Shown one piece after another: positions 32,901-45,302 of a stretch of 64,000 nt of DNA. Each line of letters opens with the position of its first letter. Within the stretch, counting starts at the first letter, position 1. This DNA comes from Arcuatula senhousia. Lineage: Eukaryota > Mollusca > Bivalvia > Mytilida > Mytilidae. The position numbers were made by a program, and so were the translations under genes. The notes beneath the pieces were generated by a model that did not search any database, was not told the DNA's origin, and saw only the letters and a program-made list of their open reading frames with translations. Where the stretch lies: positions 35,450,502 to 35,514,501 of the forward strand of contig OZ020304.1 of the NCBI GenBank assembly GCA_963971305.1. The letters are read 5' to 3'.

Positions 32901-34861
32901 GGAACAGTCGAGATTAAATACTATCGGCGATATAGGTTAAATTCCTCGATATCTCCCCTATCGATCACAATCGGTCCGATATCGGCTGATCGTAGCCAAC
33001 CGAGTTGAAATCGAGGTCGAAGGGACCCACCCTTAGACACTTTTATCTAAAATCGCAGCCTATCCCTAATCGGAACAGTCGAGATTAAACACTATCGGCG
33101 ATATAGGTTCGAGCCAACCGAGTTGAAATCGAAATCAACATCCCAGCTTGTTTGGCCGCCTCTGCTCATCAGACACACAAGGATAATTTTCAACAGGTTA
33201 AAAAGGCCGGATACTGTGCTCTTCCAAACCGAAACTGGTTATAGCGGAATGCGGAAAATGTTTTATATATCAGAATTGAATTTGTATTTGTAATTGAATT
33301 CTTTATATACTAGTTTATTTAAATAAGCCTTGTTGTCTGGATTCTGCAGCTTACGCTTGTTACTGTTTTCTTTTGTTCTGTTTAAAAATACGTAAAATTG
33401 GGATTATATCTCGCTCTATTTTTGAGGATGCCGAAGGCCATTATGAAAAAAATATTTGTTTATAATTCACAAATGTTTCAATAATGCTTTAGTTATTTCC
33501 CTTGGCTTTTAATTTTTGGTTATTTATAAAGCTCACCAGTAAATTTAGAGAAGAAAAAACTTTATGATTATTAAAATGTTGTGCAAATTTATTCTACGCT
33601 TAAAACTTGTATTACTTTTAAAGGTTAACATTGTTAAAGAACCCATACACAAATTAATTAAAAATGTTTCTAAAAATAATTATGAAGCCACCAACCTCAA
33701 GTTAATGCTAAATATTTACGGAAAGGGTGGTTCCCTGCTCCACCCATGATTTATTCCAGAATTATGTGTCGCTGGTGAATGATACGGCCTAAACACAAAA
33801 TATGACCTTAAACACAAAATTATAGCACATGTTCGTGTATGCTCTGGGATCTAAAACATAAGCCCAATTACAGTGAAAGGGGTGTTATTAGGGACTACGT
33901 GTTTATAAAGTGAATGGTGATAGGTCTTGGATTTAAATAGACCAACAAAAACTTCGTACAACAATTCTTTTATACTATAAAAAAAAGATTGATACCACTA
34001 TAAGATATTTTCAATTTACATGTACATGAATTACTCATTACTCACAAGGATTAAAAGGTATAGCAAATGTATTATTAAGTAAAACAATTACATGTATAAA
34101 ATAATCTCAACACGCTTTACATGTAGATGCAACAGCTACTGCTAAGCGCATGTAACCCTTAGGCTTTTTGTCCTTATGGCATGAATACAAACATGATAAA
34201 ACATGGGGGATGTAAAGGCACATCTTTATGATGAATATAATATATTATAAGTAGTAAATTCTTTGTTAAAACTCGAATGTCGAATAAGTAACCAGTTCCT
34301 TATTCGATTTTCGTCAGAGGCATATCTTAAAATATGGATCGAAATGTGGAATGTCGAAAAAGTAATCATTTCCTTATTCAAAACCTGAATGTCGAATAAG
34401 TAACTGATTACTTATTCGACATTTGAATGTCAAATAAGGAATAAGCAATAAGTAACCAAGTTGGCCGTTTTCCTTATTTTACATTTCGGGGAAAAATAAT
34501 AAAAAAATTTAATAAGGAATGGGGAATAAGTAACCAGTTACTTATTCCCTTACTTATTCCCTATAAAGTATTCAGTTACTTATTTACTATTTTACATTTC
34601 GGGAAAAAAATATAAAAAAGATAAATAAGGAATAGGGAATAAGTAACCAGTTACTTATTCCCTATTTGGTGTTCTGAGAATAAGGAATAAGTAACCAGTT
34701 ACTTATTCCTTATTCAAATAAGGAATAAGGAATGGGAATAAGTAACCAGTTACTTATTCCCTATTTGGTGTTCTGAGAACAAGGAATAAGGAACCAGTTA
34801 CTTATTCCTTATTCAAATAAGGAATAAGGAATAGGGAATAAGTAACCAACTTGACGCTTCT
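29929..34861. mobile_element. 4.9-kb giant palindromic element with 9-bp target duplication
   Basis: Two near-identical inverted arms, 29929-31678 and 33112-34861 (1750 bp each), surround a 1433-bp spacer. Ends are AGAAGCGTCAAGTTGGTTAC and its complement. The flanks TAAATAAAT (29920-29928 and 34862-34870) form an exact 9-bp target-site duplication. The outer 500 bp of each arm is itself made of short palindromes around GGAATAAGTAACTGGTTACT. No transposase-sized frame exists; the longest frame in the left arm is about 60 codons. The 9-bp duplication and very long inverted ends suggest a non-autonomous Mutator-like or foldback element. The similarity of the arms suggests a recent origin or ongoing gene conversion. 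Confidence 0.92.
31679..33111 (+). repeat. 171-bp satellite array with higher-order pattern
   Basis: A marker (GCCAACCGAGTTGAAATCG) recurs from 31795 at spacings 171, 173, 171, 171, 173, 171, 171, then a truncated unit. The 173-bp variant carries TATAAATACC and CCAACCAAG; another variant carries GAAATCGGGG. These variants repeat every third unit (31966-32480 and 32481-32995), giving a 515-bp higher-order unit. A part unit in reverse orientation (31679-31792) starts the array. Confidence 0.9.
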
Positions 34862-34870
34862 TAAATAAAT

Positions 34871-35552
34871 ATGGTATTGGGTGTTCTGATTTACCGTAAA
34901 AAATGACCAATTCTATAACCAGGGGCGGATACAGGATGTCATTTTGGTTTTTATTTGGGGGGGGGGTCGTAATTCTTTTTTTTTTTATTGTTTTTGGTCT
35001 AGCTTTGCTCGCACCGCGAAAATTTTCAAGCGTTTTTTTTCGTGGATTTTGTGAAAAAAAAAAAACATAATTTGGGTCGCCCGGTACGCCTTTCCTTGTA
35101 ATCGATCCTGATAACATTAGTCTTTGTATGGAATTACCAGTCTCGGGAAATACCTCTAACACCAAAAGGTGCATTTTAAAAATATTGTGTGTTTGTTTGT
35201 TTGTGCTTTGTTATTGATAAGCAAGTGCGGGGAAAATTAAACGGCATTTCCTTTTCAGTTCAAAAGCTCAGTCAAGCATACTTATGATCAGTCTGAGATA
35301 GTTTCAACCTATTTTAGATGGTTTAAGTTTAAATTTTCTCAGGATCAGTGCACGATGTTATCGGTTTGGTCACTTATTATGAAGGAACGAAGGTATTTGT
35401 TTCTAGAAGAGTAACTTACCAATACATATAATGTACAAACCAATCATACCTATAAAAAATAATGAGAAGTGAAATAAGTGTACGCAACACAAAGTACAAT
35501 ATAAAAATACAAAATATAAAAAATCCACAACGGAAAATAGCCAGCAGCCTTC
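34871..35552. other. Intergenic, no gene recognised
   Basis: It contains a GGGGGGGG run near 34969, A- and T-rich tracts, and at 35440-35552 a short repeat 'AAAATCCACAACGGAAAATAGCCAGCAGCCTTCAA' like those at 3470 and 23870. No coding sequence was recognised. Confidence 0.4.
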
Positions 35553-36190
35553 AATGAAAGCAGTAAACACTTTCTGATTTTTCAATTTATAGTTATCAGT
35601 GATTGCTTTTAAAGTAAAAATGTGATCAGAGGTTCTGCTCTTTTCGTTGAATCCTATTTGGTTCTTACTTATTGGAGAATTTTTATTCATGATGAATTCT
35701 AATAGACGGTTATATACTATTTTGTTAAATAACTTTCCTAAGTTTGAACTAATAGAAATTCCGCTATAATTGATAGGGTCAAATCTATTACCTTTTTTAT
35801 GCAATAAAACTAAAAAGCTTTCATTCCAAGACTTTGGAAAGGTACTTTGTTAAAAGATCAAATTAAGAAGTTTGCAAAGTGGTTAAATTAATGGTGAGGT
35901 GCCATTCTTCAAAATTTCATTATAAACAATATCTGAAGATGCACTTTTACCATTTTTAAGTAATTTAATTGCTTTCATTATTTCTTCACGTGTGATATTT
36001 CTTTGAATGTTTAACTCACTCAAGTTGAGAGAGAAGAGGAACTAATATTTGATTTTAGATTCTCAAATTCTAGTGTAATTTTTTGCTGTTTATTACTATT
36101 TGTAGTGTCAGCTTTATTTAATTTTACATAAAAAGATATGAAATCATCCTTAGCGGGAATACATGTATCATGAAAAAGGAAAATAAACAA
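35553..36190 (-). mobile_element. LINE reverse transcriptase fragment (dead)
   Basis: On the minus strand, degraded codons run from the region before the RT domain (DDFISFYVKLNKADTTNSNK; ITREEIMKAIKLLKNGKSAS with SDIVYNEILKNG) into the RT fingers (FPKSWNESFLVLLHKKGNRF, NYSGISISSNLGKLFNKIVY, SKNQIGF, SRTSDHIFTLKAI). There are several stops and a frameshift. It ends before the palm catalytic Asp. A non-LTR element of marine-invertebrate type; the exact clade is not certain. Confidence 0.85.
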
Positions 36191-36516
36191 AATCTACTTC
36201 AAACCAAGCATACGCCAAAATTATTGACCTCTGTTTAGGTTATATATAAATATATTATATCATGCATATTTACTGTCTAACATTTGCAACACATATTTTG
36301 ATGTTTTGTGACTGAAGTGACTGACAATATGTAGTTTAACGACATGAAAACTGTTAATTCCATGAAAAATAAACATGAACTGGTAATGCGACTAAAAAAA
36401 TCATGAAATCATCTTAGACAGAATTTTGGACAAAGTCGCAGCGATATTTTTTTTAAACCTAATCTTCGACAATTTTAAGATGTGGGGATTCCAACGAACG
36501 AGAAATCGATTTGGGA

Positions 36517-36532
36517 CCCCCCCCCCCCCCCC
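36517..36532 (+). repeat. C16 tract upstream of MPDU1
   Basis: Sixteen consecutive C residues lie 78 bp before the MPDU1 start codon. The complementary G-run could form a quadruplex and lies where a promoter or 5' untranslated region is expected. Any regulatory role is speculative. Confidence 0.9.
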
Positions 36533-36609
36533 AATATGGAGTGGATAAAAGATAACCCGGAATAAGTTCGTTTCGTATCCGTATTATTTTCCGACATTAG
36601 AATTTTGAC

Positions 36610-39600
36610 ATGGCTGACGAAAACATTGTCGCCAAAGCTGTGCAAGCAATTCTTGTTCCCCAGCCTTGTTTTGATCGATATTTTGTTGATTTTGATTTTT
36701 TGAATGGTAAATTGTTTTATCAATACGTGAATGATTTAATTCTTAACCAATATATAGCATTCGCATTATACAGACTGATTATCTAAACATTAATACTCTC
36801 AATCTGGCATGTCTGGGACTGTTCGAGTTGACACCCCTCATCATATCATAGAGTACATGTAGATTATACAGGTCTATGATGATATGCACTTAAGGATTGG
36901 AATAGCAAGTTCCACAATTTTTTTCTATCCGATTATAACAAAGCAAGCTAGATGCGAATAAAATGTGGACAATGTTTTCTCATTTTTTGGTAGACAACTG
37001 CATGGTCTTTTTCACAAAACAATGTTAGTTGAATTAATCTGAGGTGTGTTTAAGTTCACATATGTGTATGTGTGTAAAAGAAATTAAAGAAGTTTGCCTC
37101 TTTATTGATGGTCTCTGTAATTAAAATCTACAAGTACATTGTACAATCATAGACCTGTATATTAAAATGGATTTTCAAATTGTAGCTACTCCAACAATAC
37201 ATTTCATTAAGAGATTTATTATTTTGTAGATATTTCACATCTAAAATTAATGGTGACCCTAACGTAGATGAAATGAGAAGTGGTATTCCTCGTATTTATC
37301 TGTGTAATTTCTGTCAAAATACAAAGTTTCAAATTATTTGATGAATGCACGTTGATGCACGGCAAATTTAAATTTTGTGTGTTTTGCTATTTTCTCTACT
37401 TTTTAAAGAATTTTTCTGAAAAATTATTGCTAACAACGATCAAAGCGCCGTAACTCTATGCCATTTAATTTCGGGATACAGTTTATTTAAAATACAGTTT
37501 ATTTAAATCCATTATGAGGAAAGGGAGAAAAAATTCGACTGACCGGAAATGAAAAAAAAAGCACAGGAAGTGCAAATTTTCATTTTTTTAACAATTCTGT
37601 TCTCCGCGCAATTTTGATTATTTTTATATAAAAATTGTATTTTCCTGTTTCTGAAGCAGAATACCCAGACATTTTGAAATGTGGCGGACCTGCCTATTTG
37701 TCCAGCAGAATTTCCTGAGGACCAGCAAAAATTCTTAAAAATTACACTAAGATTAATAGGCAAATATTTATTTATTGCTTGAGGTCTGGCAAAACCAAAA
37801 CATATTTCAAAACCTCTGAATACCTTTTGTTTTAAGTTGCTTTCATGAATGAATTTGACAATTAAAATTTTTAGTTGGAGTAGCTACAAATTGGTGAAAT
37901 CTCACATCATCTTATTTTTATAATTGAGATTTTGTAAAAAATGAACAATTTGAAATGTTTAACTTTAAACTGTAATATCTCAAAAACCATTTAAGCTTTT
38001 TGCACGATTCTTTTTTGCGTCCATTCTAAAATGTTCTGAGATTTTAGTTCAAATTATTTTTTTTAAAAACATTTTGCACTTAGGTGGAGTATTTAAAGAG
38101 CCCATACTACCCTATTTTACATGAAATACAAATTTTTACTTTAAATTGTCACAAAAAGTTTATTCTTAAACCAAATTAGATGAAATTTCCACATAGATAT
38201 TCCTTAATCTTTGTCTGTTTAATGCAATTTATTCTGATTATTTCCATAGTAAGGCAAAAATAGTTTGAAAAATAAACCAACTCTCATTGACATTCATAAA
38301 CCAGTGATATTTTTACACATATACTGGACAATTAAAAAGTTGCAAAAATACAGGTCTAATAGACTCTATGGTACATTTTGTTCAATGTATTAAACATCGT
38401 ATATGATTTATCTAGTTCCTCAATAGTGTAAATATTTTAAATCATTGTGTAATAATCTGGATTTGATTCATCATCATGAATGCATTAAGATATTTTTTTT
38501 AGTAATATGCAATTATTTTTCCAATTTTAGGTGCCTGCGCCAAAGTAGTAATAAGCAAAGGATTAGGATTAGGGATTATTTTAGGTTCAGTTTTAGGTGA
38601 GAATATACTGGTACACATGAATAAAAAGTGATGGTTTACATTAACATGATGCTAATTTTGTTTTCTTCAAAGCTACAAAATTGTGCAATTGTACAATTCA
38701 AAAAACTAAATGTATATACATGTATGATACAATATGCTATAACTTATATGTAGAATTTTAAAATTTATTGAGCAACAGATAAAAAGATTCAGACTGATTA
38801 CTGTAATACAACACCTTTTTTTAAGCTAAATTTAAAGGTGTAAAAAAAATTTAAAAAAACTATGTACATGTAGATCTTTTATCTTGATATTGATCCCTTT
38901 CAGCTTAATGCAGTGTGTTTGTAGCATCTGAAAGAAACAAAGATGTACAAAATGTACCAATGTGGCATTCAAATGTTGCGAGTCTGAAGAGTCCAAATCA
39001 AAAAAGGTCGACATGATTAACAATCTGAATCAAAATTAACCACAAAAATACATAAACAATATAAAAAAATAACTAATAATAAAAACCAAAATCACAAAAC
39101 AGCTTAACAGCATGCAGCAGATTTGAACTCTGTGTAGTTCACAAAAAAAACATTCCAAATTCTGGATTTAGATGGATTGCTCTGTACTTTACATATGAAT
39201 AATATTTGATCTTGATTATTTCAGTTAAACTTCCTCAGATATTAAAGATTATATCAGCTAAGAGTGGAGAGGGTATAAGTTTTACCAGTGTTCTGGTGGA
39301 GCTTTTAGCGATATCATTTACATTTTCTTATGGATTCCAAAAAGAATTCCCTTTCAGGTATAATTTAATTTAAAAAAAATGAAAGTTTGACTGATATGGT
39401 TATCATAGTTTGTGTCTTAAATGATACTTGCAAAACATATTACAAGTAACATTTATTCAACACATCATGAATGACAATAGAAAAAAAACTGTAGATAAAT
39501 TACAATCAACAGCTTTCAATTGTACATTAATTGGTTATGACTTTTTTTTGTTTTTTGATAAGCTCAAATTCATTTTATAAAAAATATTTTTTATGATTTT

Positions 39601-41240
39601 GATTTATGCATATTTGAATGTTTGACCTTTTGCTTGACATTTTAAAGGACCAAAATTAAACTTCAAAAAGTGAGTAGGATTTTATCAGTATTTTTTTATT
39701 ACACAGAACATTACAGTTGGCCTGGTTTACAATTTTATCGAAGACATCATGCACTCTGACATAGACAAATATGAAATTTCTATCTCTCAGATGAGTGCAG
39801 ATGTTGATTTGTCAAAGGGTTTAGTTTTTTCTTCCTTTACTGGATTTGACACACTTATTGACAATTTGCAGCACAACAGGTGTGCTATAGCAACTTATTA
39901 GCAAGCAGGAACTGCTTACCCTTCTCTCTCGTTATGACTTGAATTTGTGTTGTTGATTTCTGTTTGATTGATTTTGTGTTTCTTCTTGCTGTACTGGTTT
40001 TGTCATTGACTTTTGACACTCAAATGCCCCATTGGTACCTCTTTGCTTCTTACATTAAAGTTCAATTGATCACAAGCATCTGCATCCTCATTTTCTTTGG
40101 GTCCTTTGAAGCCTTTGGTCAGAGTACATATTAATCAAACCTCAAACCAGATGCCTTTAAAATATGTTTTAATGCCTGATCATTGTTTCTTTACAGCTCC
40201 TATGGTGAAGGCTCATTCCTTGCAATCCAGACCTCCATCATAGCAGCCTTAGTATTGTTTTATGGAGGTAATCTGATGGGAGCTGTCTTGTTTTTAGTAG
40301 GCTATGGCACAGTGATGTTCTACCTGATGTCACCTTTGGCTTCATTAGAAATCCTTACAATGTTACAGAGTGTTAATATTGCACTTTTGATAATTAGTAG
40401 AGTAAGTTTATAATTTTCTCTTTACTTATTGCTGGCTTTTAATGATGCTCTGGAATGAGCCCAGTAAATATTGATGAATTCTAAATTAGATATAAACTAG
40501 TATATTGCCACAATGTTGAACAGACTTTCTAGATATTTTTAAATTTGTTGAGACTCTGAATACAAGAAAGTTTACTTTTGAATTGTGAAGTAATTACTAG
40601 GTTTTAACTTATAAAAAAAATCTATTTCAAAATTACAGCTACACAGTTTCTGTAAAGGCTTATTCTTGCTTAAGACTATCATGCGTTAAAGGGCAATTTT
40701 AGATAGCAGAACATCCATCTAACATGTGTAATGAGAACTTCAGTTTACAGATTTTAACAGAGTACCTTAATTACATATATTTTAAGATTAATGATCAGTC
40801 TTTGTTTATAAAATCTAACTCAAACATGCAAATAAGTATAGAGACATTTACTGTGGAAATGGTTAACAATTAAAGAACATTGCTTTTAATGTCTGTGGTT
40901 ACGATTTAAGTAAACATATTGTGTATCTTGCAAGTATATGGTAAAGATATTTCCAGCATGCTTATCTTTAAGCAAATACATGTTTTATAAATTACATGTA
41001 TTTCTTTTTTTTGTTTTTCAGTTACTACAAATCACTGCCAACTTTAGAAATGGAGGTACAGGGCAGTTATCTGCTGTTACAGTTTTTCTTTTGTTTGCTG
41101 GTGCTATCAGTAGGATATTTACCTCCATACAGGAAACTGGTGATAGTTTGATCATAGCCAATTATATTGTTGCTTCTTTATTGAATGGAATTATATTTAG
41201 CCAAGTCCTATATTATTGGAAGAAAGAAAAGACCGATTAA
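36610..41240 (+). CDS. MPDU1: Mannose-P-dolichol utilization defect 1 protein (complete, 5 exons)
   Basis: MPDU1 is an ER membrane PQ-loop protein needed for use of dolichol-phosphate mannose and glucose in N-glycan, GPI and O-mannose assembly; it may act in lipid presentation or flipping. Exons: 36610-36706, 38531-38596, 39225-39357, 40197-40401, 41022-41240; phases 1, 1, 2, 0. The product is 239 residues against about 247 in human. Seen: the N-terminal [26 protein letters not shown]; first PQ loop [20 protein letters not shown] (Pro58-Gln59); [19 protein letters not shown]; the second loop [20 protein letters not shown]; and [10 protein letters not shown], a stretch shared with the human protein. 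It ends in a lysine-rich tail. AATAAA signals follow at 41364 and 41386. Start chosen at the only Met preceding the conserved N-terminus. Introns hold a Penelope-like tail but no coding damage. Confidence 0.97.
39850..40070 (+). mobile_element. Penelope-like 3' tail fragment
   Basis: It shares 'GTGTGCTATAGCA', 'AGCAAGCAGGAACTGCTTACC' and 'CCCCATTGGTACCTCTTTGC' with the minus-strand tail at 21040-21300. It lies in MPDU1 intron 3, same orientation as the gene. Non-coding. Confidence 0.65.
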
Positions 41241-41580
41241 TTCCATTGTTGTATTCAATTTTTTTTCTTGTTTTTGTTATAAGAGAAATTTGAAATAACA
41301 TTGTTGATTTTTAACTTAGATATATGTTTATGAATGCAAGTGATAATTTACATTGTCTAATTGAATAAATTACATTGTCTAATTTAATAAAACATTTATG
41401 AAATAAATAGCAACTAAATTATGACATTTTAAAACACTTTCAATTTTCTGTACTAAATCATATAGCAAGAAAATTTATATTGCATGTAATCATCTATGAA
41501 TTTGCTAGAATTACTTTAAAAATTTTGAAGAGTGGTCCTATAAGGCATGTTGAAAAAGCTTTTTATTGGGTTCATCCTTA

Positions 41581-42167
41581 AAGGACAAGGTACGGTAAGG
41601 CCTATATTTGGCCCCCTCTTAGACTGAAAAATAGAAAACTGATGTAGAGAAAAGTCCTTTTGTTATTTATTAGTCAAATGAATGAAGAAGATAAAACAAC
41701 TAAATTTATAAGATTTTTTTAATGTTATTTATTTGAAATTGCTTGTCAAAACATGGTCAATAGGTATGATTTCTTTCAAATTCGCTGAAAATGGCCAATA
41801 TTTGGGTAATATTTTCAAGTTTAGATGCCAGCGACTACTTTAATAGACCACAGTTATTGTTTATGAACTTTAATTTGCACTATAAAATGATTATAAATCA
41901 GTCGAGAAATCCATGGTCTAAGTTGTCGCTGATTATTAAAAATAACAAAATAAGCATAATAAATGTCATTTTTGACGATTTTGTTACTTTTGCAGTACTT
42001 TAGGCCTCTTTAAAAGTAAAATTAAAGTAGATGATGGAAAATGTTTACCATTGTCAAAAAATATAATCATCTATCTTGAAACCTTAATGATATTTAAATC
42101 ATTTACTTAGGATTTGTTTTTCTTTAAATAAGGGGGCGAAATATGGCCCTTACTGTACCTTGTCCTT
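41581..42167. mobile_element. 587-bp TIR element, TTA flanks
   Basis: The left end AAGGACAAGGTACGGTAAGG matches the complement of the right end CCCTTACTGTACCTTGTCCTT; similarity continues inward through a '(TATTT.GCCCCCT)' block for about 45 bp. The flanks TTA (41578-41580 and 42168-42170) would be a 3-bp duplication, as in PIF/Harbinger. A TTAA reading shifted by one base (piggyBac-like) cannot be excluded. No transposase inside. It lies 340 bp downstream of the MPDU1 stop. Confidence 0.82.
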
Positions 42168-42759
42168 TTAAATCATAATCTGTATTATTAGGTGTCCAAA
42201 TAGCTTTAAGTTTCATTTATCCCTTTGATTTATGTATAAAATATGAACATTTTGTATTTTCAAATGCAGATAGTGCCTTATATAAATCCAGTTATTGGTC
42301 CGTCCATGCTTGCATCACACTAGAAACCTGCTAAATATAATAAAACAAAAACCTCTACCACTTCCCTAGTTGACAGTTTATTTATTTGTTCATCTCTTTT
42401 AATTTGAAAAGCTTCCAAATTTAAAAATGCTTAGCATTCCATGTAACAACCAAAGTGATTTTTCCAAACAAGATAATTGTCTAAAAAAAATTGCCAGTAA
42501 TGCTGTCATATCAAATGATAGAACTATATTTTTTCTCACCTTTACATATTTTAAAGGCAATTTCTATTTCATGAAGAGATTAAATATCCTTTTAACTAAG
42601 GTATAAAACATAAGCTGCTTCTCTTATACATTAAAGGACCAACAATAGCAATTTGTTCTAAATCATTCCATTATTTTTCATGAACAACGAAATTATTGAT
42701 TTTTGTTCAATAAAGATATTAAGAAACATAGTTTTAAGTGATTTATTTTTTAGCTCACA

Positions 42760-43440
42760 TGGATTTTGCCATCACTTGTCCTCTGTTGGCTGTTACCAAT
42801 TTTCAAAAAAGTCCCCCCCCTGAAACTATTGAACAGAATTTTATGAAACTTGTTATGATTGACCCTTAGGGTGTCCTGCACTAAAGTTTCATTTTAATTT
42901 TTGATCTGTCAAAACTTGGCTGCTGCTAGTAAGCATAGAGTATAGGGTAAAATCACTTAAAAAGACTTATAAGTGATAAGCTATAACAATAGGAAATCCA
43001 AAGGATCTTCAGAAGCAACAACAAAACTATTACAGACAAAGAAAGGCTGTTGCTTGATTAAACCTTCAGCTCCTCAAGCTCTACAAAAGTCTCTATTGGG
43101 TCAAGAGTTTCAGATGACCCCTTACAGTATGACCTTTAAAAGTTAAAAAAAAATCTTTTTTAATGTTTTTGCCCTAGATAGAGAAAAGCTGTGGTTTGCT
43201 TAAACCTCCTGCTTAATTTTAAAGCTCTACAAAAGTATCTATTGGATCAAAGTTGTGAAATGACCTCTGATAAAGAGGTTATGTCCCTTTAAAGGAAATA
43301 AAAACAGTGGTTTTCATGTTTTTTCGCTATTAAATGAAAACTGTTGCAGATAAAGTAAAGTTGTTGCTTGCTTAAAATTTAGCTCATCAAACTCTACAAA
43401 AGTCTTTGTACACTAGTTTTCAAATGAATCGAACAAAAAC
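42760..43440 (+). repeat. Dispersed repeat related to 4196 and 10390
   Basis: Segments such as 'AAAGCTCTACAAAAGTCT..ATTGG.TCAA', 'AGATGACCCCTTA' and 'TTATG.CCCTTTAAAGG' recur internally about every 125 bp and resemble the body of 10390-10924. It starts TAGCTCACATGG. No coding sequence was recognised. Confidence 0.55.
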
Positions 43441-45302
43441 AGGTGTTAATGTGACCTGGGGTAAAGATCAAGGTTAAAATAGATTTAGTATGTGATGAGT
43501 GTGCTATAGCAAATATTTAGTATTTTTTTGCTCAAAACGTAGAAATTAAGTCAAGGATTTTTAAATGAAAGTGGTTACTAACCCAGAAATAAGTGTGCTG
43601 TACAAAGATGATCAACTCACTTTCAAAATTGTGCCTTACATTAACGTATTATTAATTATTATTGCACCACGAAATGAAAAAAGAAGGTTGGTTCATCCAA
43701 AATTTTATTTTAAATGCTTGGCTGTAAAAGGTTTCTACAAAGAGGTGTACATAGTAGTCTTTGTTATAGATGTGATTACTTCATGTACAGTGTATATCTA
43801 TAAGGCTCTTCTTCGACATTTGAGGTTTGCCAATTTTGTTGGTGCCTTTATTCACAACTAGTGAACTACATGTACCAATATTTGTTGCTACTATTAATTT
43901 TCGCCACTGATGTAATGACACACTTCCATGCTTTGGCAAACTCAAATAAGTTTACACAACATTAACAAGAAAGATAAAAGCTTAACATGCATTCTGAGAG
44001 TATTGCAAACCGGACCCTTATTTCAGTGTTCAAATGCCAATGGTAATACATTTTGTAATTCCTGTAAAAATTAGTGACGCCCAACAAAACATAAATTTGG
44101 TCGTTTCATTATATACAATCGTTTAAAAGAAATGCGGAAAACTGAAATTTCTGTGGAATTCATATGTTCAAAGGATCATAACTCCCGTGAAAAATTGCAG
44201 ACCGAAACGAAACGTGAACTTGAACTGTAACTCTTCATGATTGACTCAAAAACAGTTCATTATCTACAAGGCGTTCAGAAAAAAGTGCAGAAACTGGAAT
44301 TATTTCATTGAGTTTTCAAAGTTCAAAGGGCATTATTCCCGTACAATTCTGCAGACCAAAACGGAACTTATACTTGATCTGTAACTTATCCTTTTAGGCT
44401 CGCATACCAAAAATCGGTTCATCATCTACAAGCGTTCAGTAAAAACGTGTGGAAAACTGATGCATGACCGGGCCGACGTACTGACGGACGGACGGACGGA
44501 CAGGGCGCAAACCTAAAGTTCTCTTCGGCTTTCGCCGGTAGAGGACTAGAAATATTACAAAAGTCTTATATGAAGTCGTTCTCGTAAATGCTTCATAAAA
44601 TATTTCTTGAAGTAGGTTCGCGGTTACAAATAAATGCCTATGCATGCTCGTCTTTATTACAAGGAAAAAGATAAATACAGGTAACATAATTATTGCCTAA
44701 CTGGAATGGCCAATGTCAAAGAAGAAAAGACTAAACAATGTAAGAGAAGTATGATCACAATGGTTCTGACTTGCATGTGTATGTGCATTCTGCCTTCTGT
44801 TCGCCAAGAAAATTGTTACTGCGGCCTTGTCATGCATGTACGTGTTCACAAATGACCTTTCTTTAAAGTAGTTATAGTTTCAATTATAAGTTAAATTTTT
44901 TTTTCAAAATTTGAAAAAAAGAGCAACGTTGATAGAAAGTATAGAAATATAACAAAATTTAGATGAGTAACAGTTGTCGATGAATTAGCGTAAAGAATGA
45001 CCGGAACGACTCGAGCTATTGCATCGTAATTAATAACAGACGAAGACCTAGTAACAGACATTGTCTTATTCTAAAACGATCAACAATGCTGCCAACATTC
45101 ATTTGTTATGACGAAAAAACAATATTTATCCTTAATGAATGAATTCTTGACGAGTTTCACCGAAGAAATAATGACGACGAATATCTTGCTGTTAATATGA
45201 GAATGCTACATGTATAAATATAGCTTGAAACATCTAAAACCTGCAGAATGATTCATGTATAACTATTCTCTTTGAAATGTTCGAAAAGAGGGATTTTTAA
45301 AT
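43441..45302. other. Intergenic upstream of the DUF885 gene
   Basis: No gene was recognised. A GGAC microsatellite lies at about 44478-44500. A 98-codon frame at 43565-43861 has no known motif. The promoter of the DUF885 gene should lie in the last few hundred bases, but I cannot mark its elements. Confidence 0.4.

Noticed and set aside
31679..33111. Regularly spaced repeats considered as a CRISPR array
   Set aside because: The whole 171-bp unit is repeated with no unique spacers, and the window is clearly eukaryotic.
34809..35174. 121-codon minus-strand frame at the edge of the palindrome
   Set aside because: It crosses the element boundary and homopolymer tracts; no conserved motif.
43565..43861. 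98-codon frame
   Set aside because: No recognisable motif and no support from splice signals or paralogy.
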